Source: Mercurialis annua | Lineage: Eukaryota; Streptophyta; Magnoliopsida; Malpighiales; Euphorbiaceae | DNA: 64,000 nt | Assembly: GCF_937616625.2 (NCBI RefSeq) | Contig: NC_065570.1 | Span: 2,304,001 to 2,368,000 of the forward strand | Direction: 5' to 3' | Shown here: positions 8,849 through 18,707 of the stretch, one piece after another | How the letters are laid out: each line of letters opens with the position of its first letter | How positions within the stretch are numbered: position 1 is the stretch's first letter | Notes under the pieces: model-generated | Seen by the model: the letters and a program-made list of their open reading frames with translations, nothing else | The model's database searches: none | What the model was told of the DNA's origin: nothing | Position numbers and translations under genes: made by a program

Positions 8849-11800
8849 ATGGCAGAAAGAACCCTCAGACTAGAAGAAAGTGTATTGAGTCCTTATTTTC
8901 TTCATCCTGGAGAAAATCCATCACTAGTTCTTGTTTCAAGTCTTTTGACAGAAGAAAATTATCACCAATGGTGCAGAGCAATGAGAAAAGCCTTACTCTC
9001 AAAGAACAAATTCAAATTTGTTAATGGAACAATACCAGTTCCTCACAAAGATGATTCTACCTATGAAGCTTGGGAGAGATGCAACAATATGGTAACTTCT
9101 TGGCTCTCAAGAGCTGTTTCTCCTTCAATTTCTCATAGTATTTCTTGTTTAGACAATGCTGTTGATGTGTGGAATGATTTACAAGATCGTTTTTCTCAAG
9201 GAGATTCAGCTAGGCTAGGAGATTTGTTAGAAGAGGCTTATGCCTTTCATCAGAATAATCTTTCGGTTACTGATTACTATACACACTTGAAAACCCTATG
9301 GGATGAGATATTAAGTCTAAGACCTTTACCTAGTTGCACCTGTGAGCCCAAGTGTAATTGTGGTATGGCTGCTGCTGTAAAACTTCATTGGTCTAATGAT
9401 CAGACTATAAAGTTTCTAAAGGGATTGAATGATTCCTTTGCAACTGTTAGATCACAGATTATAATGACTGAGCCTTTACCTAAGATAAACAAAGTTTTCT
9501 CATTAGTAATTCAGCATGAGAGACTGATTACTGGAAGAATGAGTAACACCAATGAACCTGTAGCATTCATGGCAAGAGGAAATGATGTGCAGAAAGGCAA
9601 TCCTGCAAGTAATTATAATGCAGAAGTTCAGAATCATGATTCAAATGTGTTTTATGCTGGAAGTACTAGAGGAAGAGGTTTTAATAACTATAGAGGAAAC
9701 AATAGAGGCAGAGGTTTTGTTCAGAACTGGAAGCCCACATGCTCTCACTGTGGTTATGGTAATCACACTGTTGACTCATGCTATAAGAAGCATGGTTATC
9801 CTCCTGGTTATCAGCCTAGGTATAGGCCAGAATCAAGTCAAGCAAATCATGTTGAAAGTGCTGGATACTACACAGATGACAATCTGTCCTATTCTCAGGA
9901 TCACAGTAATGGAAAGTCTCCTCAGGTTTTTAATTCCTCTGGGAGCAACACTGGATTCAATGCTTCTGGAAACAACACTCATGGAAGTGTGTTTCCATTT
10001 ACACCTGAACAATGTACACAGATTCTTTCATTGATCCAGTCCAACAACTCAGGAAATAAGGAATTTGATAATTCACAAGTCAACTCCTTAGTGGCTCACT
10101 TCAAGCCACAACAACAAGAAACCTCAGGTATAACATCACCTACAGTTTGTTCTGTTTCTAAAGATATGAATAGTCCTTGGATTGTTGATACAGGTGCCAC
10201 AGATCACATTTCTTGTAATCTGGATTTCTTCCATGATTCTTATCCTGTTACCAATGTCACAGTGAAGCTACCCAATGGTGATCATATATCTGTCACTCAC
10301 ATAGGAACAATTTATCTATCTAAAACACTGGTTCTCAAGGATGTTCTTTGTGTTCCCAGTTTCAGTTTTAATCTGATATCTGCAGGAAAATTAACTATTG
10401 AAAGAGCAGTTTGTTTATTGATTCATGATGATTCTTGTTTCATTCAGGATCTATGTCAATGGAAAACGATTGGATTAGCTAAAAAGAAAGATGGTCTTTT
10501 TCAGCTGACAAAGGAAAATGTTCCAGTTTGCTCTAATGTTGTTTCTCACAGCAGTTTGAATAAAGCAAATTTTGATCTTTGGCATTTTAGGTTTGGTCAC
10601 CTTTCTCACCAAAGACTTAGATTGTTACAAGACATTGACAAGTCTATTGTTTCAAATCCGAGAGAAGTTTGTGATATTTGTCATCTGGCAAAGCAGAAAA
10701 AGCTTCCTTTCCCAGTCAGTTCATCAGTCAGTAAGGCTACTTTTGACTTGGTTCACCTGGATATTTGGGGACCAACAAAACAAGCTTCAGTTCATGGTTA
10801 TAGGTATTTTTTAACTGTGGTAGATGATTGCTCTAGATACACTTGGCTTTATATGTTGAAACAGAAGTCTGAAGCTAGAGAGTGCATTAAAGCTTTTGTT
10901 GCTTATGTTAAAACCCAGTTCAATAAAAGAGTTAAAGTTTTCAGGTCTGACAATGGCTATGAGTTTGATTTTGTTTCATTTTATCAAGATAATGGAATAA
11001 TACATCAAAAGAGTTGTTCATATACTCCTGAGCAGAACAGCATAGTTGAGAGAAAACACCAACATATCTTGAATGTAGCAAGAGCTTTGAAGATACAAGC
11101 ACACCTTCCTCTGCATTTCTGGGAATTTTGTGTTCTTCATGCTGTATTTCTTATCAACAGAACTCCTACCCCTCTTTTACAGAACAACACTCCTTATCAC
11201 TCTCTTCATACACAAAACCCTGATTTCACAAATCTGAAGGTTTTTGGCTCTCTTTGTTTTGCTACAACCCCTGCTGCTCACAGACAGACCAAGTTTGATG
11301 AAAGAGCCATTAAATGTTCTTTCATTGGATATCCTTCTGGCACAAAAGGTTTTCTTCTTTATAATCTTACATCCAAAACTTTCTTTATCTCCAGAAATGT
11401 GATCTTTTATGAACACATTTTTCCTTTTAGCCAAAAACACATATCCTCACAGCCAGATTACCTTGATCATGATTTGTCTACTTATGATCTTCCATTACCT
11501 TCTATCACTGCCACTTCTTCTAATCCTTCCATTCCAAATTCTCCACCTGAACCTATAAATCCCATCTTTACTGAAAGTGATTTTCCTCCTCTTAGAAAAT
11601 CCCACAGGACTCATTCAGTTCCTCATCATTTTAAAGACTTTCAGTATTCTTTACCTCCCTCATTACAAACCTCACCTCATTCCATCAACAATGTTCTTTC
11701 TTATAACCATCTCTCTCCTTCTCATTATTCTTTCACCACTTCTATAAATTCCTTAGTAGAACCTAATTCATACAATGAGGCCATTAAATCTCATTGTTGG

Positions 11801-12226
11801 AGGCAAGCCATGAAGGATGAAATTGAGGCTTTGCAGCAGAATAATACTTGGGAAATCACTGCTCTACCAGCTGATAAACATGCAATTGCTTGCAAGTGGG
11901 TATATAAAGTTAAACATAAAGCAGATGGCTCCATTGAGAGATATAAAGCCAGGCTGGTAGCAAAAGGTTTTACACAGCAGTATGGTTTTGATTATATGGA
12001 CACCTTTAGTCCTGTGGCCAAAATGACCACTATCAGAACTCTTTTAGCAGTTGCTGCTGTCAAAGGTTGGCATCTTCACCAACTTGACATCAACAATGCT
12101 TTTCTTCATGGTGAGTTAAATGAAGAGATTTACATGCAACTTCCTCCTGGATTTCATCATTCAGACCCTTCCAAAGTATGCAGGTTGCATAAGTCTCTCT
12201 ATGGACTTAAACAACATGGCACATGA
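8849..12226 (+). CDS. gag-pol: Copia Gag-Pol polyprotein, N-terminal part (Gag, protease, integrase, RT start)
   Basis: A 1125-aa frame. Order of domains: copia-type Gag (from residue ~15, with TEENYHQWCRAMRKAL), CCHC zinc knuckle CSHCGYGNHTVDSC (298-311), aspartic protease DTGATDH (from 447), integrase zinc-binding region with FGHLSHQRL and CDIC (about 580-620), and the integrase DDE core with HLDIWG (~638), RSDNG (~700) and VERKH (~734). The reverse transcriptase follows, with WRQAMKDEIEALQQNNTWEI and DINNAFLHGE (~1079). The frame stops just after LYGLKQ, a conserved RT motif, where a few residues are missing and the frame shifts. The catalytic YVDD lies in the next frame. Together the two parts cover a normal-length copia polyprotein (~1500 aa). 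Confidence 0.92.
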   Translation: MAERTLRLEESVLSPYFLHPGENPSLVLVSSLLTEENYHQWCRAMRKALLSKNKFKFVNGTIPVPHKDDSTYEAWERCNNMVTSWLSRAVSPSISHSISCLDNAVDVWNDLQDRFSQGDSARLGDLLEEAYAFHQNNLSVTDYYTHLKTLWDEILSLRPLPSCTCEPKCNCGMAAAVKLHWSNDQTIKFLKGLNDSFATVRSQIIMTEPLPKINKVFSLVIQHERLITGRMSNTNEPVAFMARGNDVQKGNPASNYNAEVQNHDSNVFYAGSTRGRGFNNYRGNNRGRGFVQNWKPTCSHCGYGNHTVDSCYKKHGYPPGYQPRYRPESSQANHVESAGYYTDDNLSYSQDHSNGKSPQVFNSSGSNTGFNASGNNTHGSVFPFTPEQCTQILSLIQSNNSGNKEFDNSQVNSLVAHFKPQQQETSGITSPTVCSVSKDMNSPWIVDTGATDHISCNLDFFHDSYPVTNVTVKLPNGDHISVTHIGTIYLSKTLVLKDVLCVPSFSFNLISAGKLTIERAVCLLIHDDSCFIQDLCQWKTIGLAKKKDGLFQLTKENVPVCSNVVSHSSLNKANFDLWHFRFGHLSHQRLRLLQDIDKSIVSNPREVCDICHLAKQKKLPFPVSSSVSKATFDLVHLDIWGPTKQASVHGYRYFLTVVDDCSRYTWLYMLKQKSEARECIKAFVAYVKTQFNKRVKVFRSDNGYEFDFVSFYQDNGIIHQKSCSYTPEQNSIVERKHQHILNVARALKIQAHLPLHFWEFCVLHAVFLINRTPTPLLQNNTPYHSLHTQNPDFTNLKVFGSLCFATTPAAHRQTKFDERAIKCSFIGYPSGTKGFLLYNLTSKTFFISRNVIFYEHIFPFSQKHISSQPDYLDHDLSTYDLPLPSITATSSNPSIPNSPPEPINPIFTESDFPPLRKSHRTHSVPHHFKDFQYSLPPSLQTSPHSINNVLSYNHLSPSHYSFTTSINSLVEPNSYNEAIKSHCWRQAMKDEIEALQQNNTWEITALPADKHAIACKWVYKVKHKADGSIERYKARLVAKGFTQQYGFDYMDTFSPVAKMTTIRTLLAVAAVKGWHLHQLDINNAFLHGELNEEIYMQLPPGFHHSDPSKVCRLHKSLYGLKQHGT

Positions 12227-13353
12227 AGCTCACATCTTCACTTCATGAACAAGGTTTTGTTGCTGCCAGTTCTGATCCATCTTTGTTCATAAAGATTTCT
12301 GGTTCCTCTTTCATAGCATTACTCATCTATGTTGATGATGTAATCTTAGCCAGTAATTCAATATCTGAGATATCCTCTATCAAGCAACATCTGCATACAG
12401 CTTTCAAGATAAAAGACTTGGGCATTCTCAAGTATTTTCTTGGTCTTGAAGTTGCCAGATCAACACAAGGGATTAATCTGTGCCAGAGAAAGTATTCCAT
12501 TGATCTCTTAACATCAACAGGTTTTCTGGATTCAAAACCAGTACCAACTCCCATCATTGCATCTCAGATTCTCAGCTCTATTGACAGCTCTCCTTTAGAA
12601 GATATTACTGCATATAGGCAAATAGTTGGTAAGCTTCTTTATCTGTGTTTGACCAGACCAGATATATCTTATGCTGTTCAACAGCTCTCTCAATTCTTAG
12701 ATAAACCAACCATTGCTCATATAACTGCTGTTCATCGAGTTCTGAGGTACATCAAAGGCTCTCCTGGATCTGGCTTGTTCTTTTCATCTCAATCTAAATT
12801 ACAGCTTAGTGGCTTCTGTGATTCTGACTGGGCATCTTGCATAGACACCAGGAGGTCTGTTTCTGGATATTGTGTGTTTCTTGGTGAATCATTGATTAGT
12901 TGGAGATCAAAGAAACAAACAACCATCTCAAGATCCAGTAGTGAAGCTGAATATAGGGCTCTGGCATCCCTAACTTGTGAATTACAATGGCTGTCTTTTC
13001 TGCTCACAGATTTTCATCTGTCTCCTACCTCTCCAGCTTTGGTTTATTGTGATAACCAATCTGCTATTCAGCTAGCCAATAATCCAGTCTTTCATGAACG
13101 CACGAAGCATATTGAAATAGACTGTCACCTCATCCGTGAAAAACTCAAGTCAGGGCTTCTTCTTCTCTTACCTGTTTCTTCTGCAAACCAGGTTGCTGAT
13201 TGCTTAACTAAAGCCTTGGCTCCTCACTCTTTTCAAAAGGCTATACTCAAGCTTGGAATGCATAACATATACATTCCAGCTTGCGGGGGGATAACAGAAG
13301 TTGATACTTCTGATGATAACGTGCAGAACAAGATTGTTGAAACTGCAGGTTGA
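12223..13353 (+). CDS. pol: Copia Pol, C-terminal part (RT catalytic site and RNase H), displaced frame
   Basis: 376 aa, overlapping the upstream stop as ATGA. It carries the RT active site YVDD (residues 36-39), the thumb region FLGLEVARS, and RNase H with DSDWA, SSSEAEYRAL and CDNQSAI followed by the conserved KHIEID. The frame runs through the polypurine tract and ends inside the 3' LTR. It is the continuation of the same polyprotein; the ATG is an internal Met, not a true initiation site. The break is most simply a small deletion plus frameshift after integration or during reverse transcription. Confidence 0.9.
   Translation: MKLTSSLHEQGFVAASSDPSLFIKISGSSFIALLIYVDDVILASNSISEISSIKQHLHTAFKIKDLGILKYFLGLEVARSTQGINLCQRKYSIDLLTSTGFLDSKPVPTPIIASQILSSIDSSPLEDITAYRQIVGKLLYLCLTRPDISYAVQQLSQFLDKPTIAHITAVHRVLRYIKGSPGSGLFFSSQSKLQLSGFCDSDWASCIDTRRSVSGYCVFLGESLISWRSKKQTTISRSSSEAEYRALASLTCELQWLSFLLTDFHLSPTSPALVYCDNQSAIQLANNPVFHERTKHIEIDCHLIREKLKSGLLLLLPVSSANQVADCLTKALAPHSFQKAILKLGMHNIYIPACGGITEVDTSDDNVQNKIVETAG
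13280..13291 (+). other. Polypurine tract of copia element
   Basis: CTTGCGGGGGGA lies immediately before the 3' LTR and fits the plus-strand priming site of plant copia elements (GCTTG-rich lead plus a G run). Confidence 0.8.
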
Positions 13354-13567
13354 AAGCTTTCCTATGGAATTCATCTCAGCTGATTACTTCTCATGTAACA
13401 GAATAGTTAGTTTGTTGTTTTCTGTTACAGCTGGATCCAGTGTGGCATCACACACGTGGATTGTACTTTCTTTTTCTCTTAAGCTTGTTCTCTGCTATAT
13501 ATAAAGCAGCTTGTAATCTTCTTGTTTCTTAATGAGAAAATTAGAAAGAGCAGTTACAATTTTATCA
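13292..13567 (+). repeat. 3' LTR of copia element
   Basis: 276 bp, seen to be identical to 8386-8661. Its last bases TTTTATCA are followed at once by ACTGCAGG, which is position 51 of another LTR, not by host DNA. Confidence 0.92.
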
Positions 13568-15093
13568 ACTGCAGGTTGAAAGCTTTCCTATGGAATTCAT
13601 CTCAGCTGATTACTTCTCATGTAACAGAATAGTTAGTTTGTTGTTTTCTGTTACAGCTGGATCCAGTGTGGCATCACACACGTGGATTGTACTTTCTTTT
13701 TCTCTTAAGCTTGTTCTCTGCTATATATAAAGCAGCTTGTAATCTTCTTGTTTCTTAATGAGAAAATTAGAAAGAGCAGTTACAATTTTATCATGGTATC
13801 AAAGCGAGTTTTCCTTTCTCTGTTTTATTTTCTTTCTCAGATTTTCTCACTAGCCAAACAGCCAATTTGCTTGACTTAAACTTCTTCATTTTTTATGAGA
13901 TTTGCTTCGCTAGAATCAGCTAATCAAGATCTATAACCAGCAGTAATTTTCTTGTTGATTTTTCTCTCTAAAGATTAACAATGGCAGAAAGAACCCTCAG
14001 ACTAGAAGAAAGTGTATTGAGTCCTTATTTTCTTCATCCTGGAGAAAATCCATCACTAGTTCTTGTTTCAAGTCTTTTGACAGAAGAAAATTATCACCAA
14101 TGGTGCAGAGCAATGAGAAAAGCCTTACTCTCAAAGAACAAATTCAAATTTGTTAATGGAACAATACCAGTTCCTCACAAAGATGATACTACCTATGAAG
14201 CTTGGGAGAGATGCAACAATATGGTAACTTCTTGGCTCTCAAGAGCTGTTTCTCCTTCAATTTCTCATAGTATTTCTTGTTTAGACAATGCTGTTGATGT
14301 GTGGAATGATTTACAAGATCGTTTTTCTCAAGGAGATTCAGCTAGGCTAGGAGATTTGTTAGAAGAGGCTTATGCCTTTCATCAGAATAATCTTTCGGTT
14401 ACTGATTACTATACACACTTGAAAACCCTATGGGATGAGATATTAAGTCTAAGACCTTTACCTAGTTGCACCTGTGAGCCCAAGTGTAATTGTGGTATGG
14501 CTGCTGCTGTAAAACTTCATTGGTCTAATGATCAGACTATAAAGTTTCTAAAGGGATTGAATGATTCCTTTGCAACTGTTAGATCACAGATTATAATGAC
14601 TGAGCCTTTACCTAAGATAAACAAAGTTTTCTCATTAGTAATTCAGCATGAGAGACTGATTACTGGAAGAATGAGTAACACCAATGAACCTGTAGCATTC
14701 ATGGCAAGAGGAAATGATGTGCAGAAAGGCAATCCTGCAAGTAATTATAATGCAGAAGTTCAGAATCATGATTCAAATGTGTTTTATGCTGGAAGTACTA
14801 GAGGAAGAGGTTTTAATAACTATAGAGGAAACAATAGAGGCAGAGGTTTTGTTCAGAACTGGAAGCCCACATGCTCTCACTGTGGTTATGGTAATCACAC
14901 TGTTGACTCATGCTATAAGAAGCATGGTTATCCTCCTGGTTATCAGCCTAGGTATAGGCCAGAATCAAGTCAAGCAAATCATGTTGAAAGTGCTGGATAC
15001 TACACAGATGACAATCTGTCCTATTCTCAGGATCACAGTAATGGAAAGTCTCCTCAGGTTTTTAATTCCTCTGGGAGCAACACTGGATTCAAT
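13568..15093 (+). mobile_element. Truncated second copy of the same copia element joined LTR-to-LTR
   Basis: Repeats element positions 8436-9961: an LTR missing its first 50 bp (13568-13793, 226 bp), the PBS (13794), leader, and gag as far as the region after the zinc knuckle. At 15093 homology stops abruptly. One substitution was noticed in 1.5 kb (Ser to Thr codon at 14188). The orientation is the same as the full copy. The junction bases TCA/ACTGC share only one A. Confidence 0.93.
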
Positions 15094-15183
15094 ATAAGAA
15101 AAGAAAAAGAAGAAGAGAAGCGAATGAGAAGAGACATTCTTGAAGAACACATGAACAAATGCCAAAGTTACTCAGGCACATGA
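13981..15183 (+). pseudogene. Truncated copia gag fused to flanking DNA
   Basis: The first 371 codons match the Gag and zinc-knuckle part of the full element, with one noticed amino-acid change (D-D-S to D-D-T). After 15093 the frame reads about 29 residues of unrelated Lys/Glu/Arg-rich sequence (IRKEKEEEKRMRRDILEE...) before a stop. The protein would have no protease, integrase or RT. It keeps a PBS and most of an LTR promoter, so it could be transcribed. Confidence 0.85.
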
Positions 15184-16118
15184 TTCCCTAAAATGTTCCA
15201 TTACCTACTTCCTTTTCTAAAAAAAGAAAAGTTAAAATAAATTTCATATCGAATTATCAGCGGAATTAAGATGAAGTGGCAATAACTCTTTACTTTTTAA
15301 CTAGAGATTTCAGGTTCGAACATCGTGTAATTTCTTTAAAATCACATTAGTGGATCATATCCGATTTGATTTGAATTAATCAGATTTACTTCACACATCG
15401 ATTTGCTTCTATTCTAAATTTTTGGATGCATGCAAAAAATGACAATAAATAACGTGTTAATTCATTAATTTTACGTATGAATTTTTAAATAATTAACATG
15501 TAATAAAAAATAAAAAATTGAGTTTCATTTTTTAGTTTATTTTCTTTTAAAAGGTAGAGGAGGCACGTATACAAAAATATATTTCATATGTCAATCTTAT
15601 CCAAAAACAATATCCATGCAAAAAGATGGAATATGGTAAAAGGTGAGCCAAAATCATTAAAGACTTGTCATGTAATTCTTCTTTTGTTACAATGCTTGGC
15701 CGTGATCAAATTAATTAAAGATCCATTTTCTCTTATTGAATAAGATTTGGAGCTTGTTTTTGTTAAATTCACCATTAATATTGTCACCGAAAGATGTCAT
15801 TATTATGAAGAGGAAAAAAAAAAGAAATTTGTTCCACAAAAAGCATGTGAAACTTGATTCTCCACTTGCAAATTTTCAATCAAAAGTTTGGTAATATTAT
15901 CCACATATTTGATTTTACAGTTGTGTCAAATTTCAGTGAAATGTCACCTTTCTTATTCAATTTCCGCCATTATCCATTGATAACCTATAATAATTAATTG
16001 CTTTAGATTAAAAATGTTTTTGCAATAGATTGTGAAAAGAACATAATTCAAAGAGTAAAGTAGTAATTGATTAAGTTGAAGTTCTACTTTGTCTTGGTAA
16101 AGTGTAAGCAATATCAAA
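15184..16118. other. AT-rich intergenic DNA
   Basis: No gene is seen. A GGTTCGAAC B-box-like word at about 15314-15322, preceded by GTGGCAATAACTC, may be a decayed tRNA-derived SINE. Confidence 0.35.
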
Positions 16119-16453
16119 GGGTAATTTACACTAACTGTTCTAGACTATGGTCAATTTTTTCCTGAAATGTCCCTAAATTCTTATTATATTGTTCCTAAAT
16201 TTTAATAAACACAACCTGCTAACTGAAATCCTATATGAACGTCTAAAATTTCCATATGGCGTAGCGTGGTGAAATTAAAATTTTAGACAAAAATTTAGTA
16301 CTTCAGTAGGCATGCCATGTCACTAAATTGACGAAAATAGTGTAAAAATATTTAAATTATTAAATAAAAATTAAAAATAATTATAATACAAACTATTTTT
16401 AAGGATAGTTTATTGAAAGAAACGAAATTTTGGGATAGTTAGTATAATTACCC
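16119..16453. mobile_element. Small TIR element (MITE), ~335 bp
   Basis: The left end GGGTAATTTACACTAACT is inverted at the right end as AGTTAGTATAATTACCC. It is AT-rich and has no ORF. Flanking bases do not form a convincing duplication, so the superfamily is undecided. Confidence 0.6.
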
Positions 16454-16662
16454 CATATTATATTATGGAATGTTGGTTGATCCAAACATGTTTGTTGGTA
16501 AAACTTAAAATATGATCGTTGTACTATGATCCATACATGTTAGTTGATGCAACTTAAAATAATAATATAGGCAGCAACTTTTAGAAAAATGGTACTATTA
16601 TTTTATAAATATTATTGTATGATCCATACCGCTTGGTTGATGTAACTGAAATAAAATTTAGA

Positions 16663-17438
16663 GGCCGTTTGGTTTAAGGTTGAGAATGGAAATCGGAATG
16701 AGAATGAAAAGGAATGGGAATGCTTGTTTTCATTTACTGTTTGAATCAAAATTAATGTAGGAATGAGAATGGATAAAATTTAATAAAAAAATTATTTATT
16801 ACTATTTATTAAAATATTTTTTTATATAAAAAATAAAATTATTTTAAAAAAAATTAAAAAAAAATTAAAAAAAATTAAAAAAAAAATAAAAAATTTGGAA
16901 AAAATTTAAAAAATTATTTTTGAAAAAAATTAAAAATTAAAAAATTATTTTTTAAAATTAAAAATAATTTTAATACTTTTAATACTTTTTTTTAATAATT
17001 ATATATTTTTTGTTTATTATTAAAATATTTTGTAAAATTTTAATTCCCATTTCCAAAAGTCCATTCCCATGGAGTAAGGGGGGAATGAGTGATTTAGATT
17101 GAGGGCCATGTTTGGTTCATGTAATAGGTGCGGAATGGAATAGCTATTCCGTATAGAATGACAATTCTTTGCTTTGGTTCATGGAATAGATATTTCAAAG
17201 AATTGCTATTCCATGATTTTGTGGAATAAGAACTCCTCTCAAAAACTAAAGAATGGTTATTCCATTCCTTATGGAATAGCTATTATATTCCATACTATTC
17301 CATTCCATGAACCAAACATGGTCGAGGGGTAATCACATTCCCATTTTTTAGTACAATTTAACAAAATAAACACAAACACTGGGAATCATACTCATACTCA
17401 TTTCCATTTTCCTTTTTTACGGCGAACCAAACGGCCCC
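16663..17438. mobile_element. TIR element with GGCCGTTTGGTT ends, containing a nested MITE
   Basis: The left end GGCCGTTTGGTTTAAGG and right end GAACCAAACGGCCCC are inverted repeats. The adjacent sequence GAATGGAAATCGGAATGAG is mirrored near the right end. TTAGA flanks both sides (16658-16662, 17439-17443). GGCCGTTTGGTT-type ends are common in plant hAT/PIF-like MITEs. It has a long A/T-rich core and no ORF. A second element at 17106-17321 sits inside it. Confidence 0.65.
17106..17321. mobile_element. Nested MITE with CCATGTTTGGTTCATG ends
   Basis: The 216-bp unit has perfect 16-bp terminal inverted repeats, CCATGTTTGGTTCATG and CATGAACCAAACATGG, and internal inverted GGAATAG/CTATTCC words. 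The flanks TTGAGGG and TCGAGGG form a near-perfect 7-bp duplication, compatible with a hAT-like origin. It interrupts the GGCCGTTTGG element, so it is the younger insertion. Confidence 0.75.
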
Positions 17439-18707
17439 TTAGAATTAAAAAAAGTTAAAACCCATTAATTAGAGAAAATGTTATTCTATTTCTACCTATA
17501 ACGTGTGTGAATGTGGAGTTATATAATTTGAGGAATATAAGTAAACGCATATCAAATTTGATCATCGATAAGCATTAATGTTGAGGGAAGTATTTACTCA
17601 ATTTGCGCCGGTCAATTTGGTTCTCGGATTTAAAGTCAATGAGAAATAATTCTCCTCTCATTGTTTGTAAACAATTACAAGCGTTTGGTTCAAGTTCAAA
17701 CACTTTAAGGTCAAGCATAAGAGCATAAAACTGGTCGAGTTCGAGTTAATGCCAAATTTAGATTCGAGCATGAAAATATTATATTAGTCGAGTTCGAGAT
17801 CTGCCCAGTTTAAACTCGAGCACGGAAATATTATACAAGTTTCAATTAATCAAATTCGATTGAACTTAATTTTTTTAATATGAACTCAATTAGCATCCAG
17901 ATTAATCAAATTCGAATAATTATGAGTAAGATCATATTTAATAAAAATAATAACTATGTGATGCATTTAAAAAAGCCTACTATTAGATATGAAATTTAAT
18001 CAATTAAAATAATATACACTTAAGCTTGGAGGTATTATTATTCATAAAAAAAAAGCTTGGAGGTATTAAATATTAATATTACAAGAAAATTAATTATTAC
18101 TGTACTATTATTTTAGTATAACACTCTCACTTAAATTTGCTTAACTAGCGAGCCTCACGGATTATTTGATATTCAAATCCAATTTGATTTTTTCAGCTGA
18201 TTTTAAACTTTTTTTGTTCGAGTCGATCTTTGGTGGTTCATGAATGGCCTAATTTATTTACATTTATACCTCTAGTCTAGCAGTCTCAATGATGAGAAAT
18301 TTTTAAAAAGTGAGAAAATGAATAAAAGTATAAGCTCCAATGAATGGAAGCAACTTATATTTCCAAATTTATTCAGTACTAAGCAAGGAAATTGTCTATG
18401 ATGATGTCTCCAGAAAATATGCACCAAAAAATTATAATTATTGAGCCTAATCAACATAATGGCTAAATTATTAGGTCCAATTCTGAGAAAGGATATATTT
18501 TTCTTTTCATTCAAATCAAAATTCAATTTATCAATAAGCCAATAATTCACATGCCAACAAATATAATTCTGAAAATACCAAACTATACTTTGAACTTTTC
18601 ATTGCATACAAATACTTTGTAGTTTGAGAAACAAATATAATTTTGATTCTGAAATCATTACTATGTACCTCTAATCAAAACAAAAAAATTAAATAAAGCA
18701 TACAAGA
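17439..18707. other. AT-rich intergenic DNA downstream of STP
   Basis: No gene is seen. GTTCGAGTT/TCGAGCATGAAA-type words repeat at about 17730-17830, probably decayed repeat sequence. The last ~200 bp should include the 3' UTR of the minus-strand transporter gene. Confidence 0.4.

Larger units (their letters stand above)
8386..13567 (+). mobile_element. Ty1/copia LTR retrotransposon, full length, recently inserted
   Basis: 5.2 kb: LTR (8386-8661), initiator-tRNA-Met-type PBS (8662), gag, protease, integrase, reverse transcriptase and RNase H in copia order, polypurine tract, LTR (13292-13567). The two 276-bp LTRs appear identical on reading, which means very recent insertion or recent gene conversion. 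The coding frame is broken at 12223-12226, so this copy looks non-autonomous. No simple 5-bp duplication is visible, because the 3' LTR runs directly into a truncated second copy. Confidence 0.95.

Noticed and set aside
12223..12226. ATGA overlap as a genuine two-ORF copia design
   Set aside because: The break removes residues from a conserved RT motif and separates the two halves of one domain, so it reads as damage, not as coupled translation.
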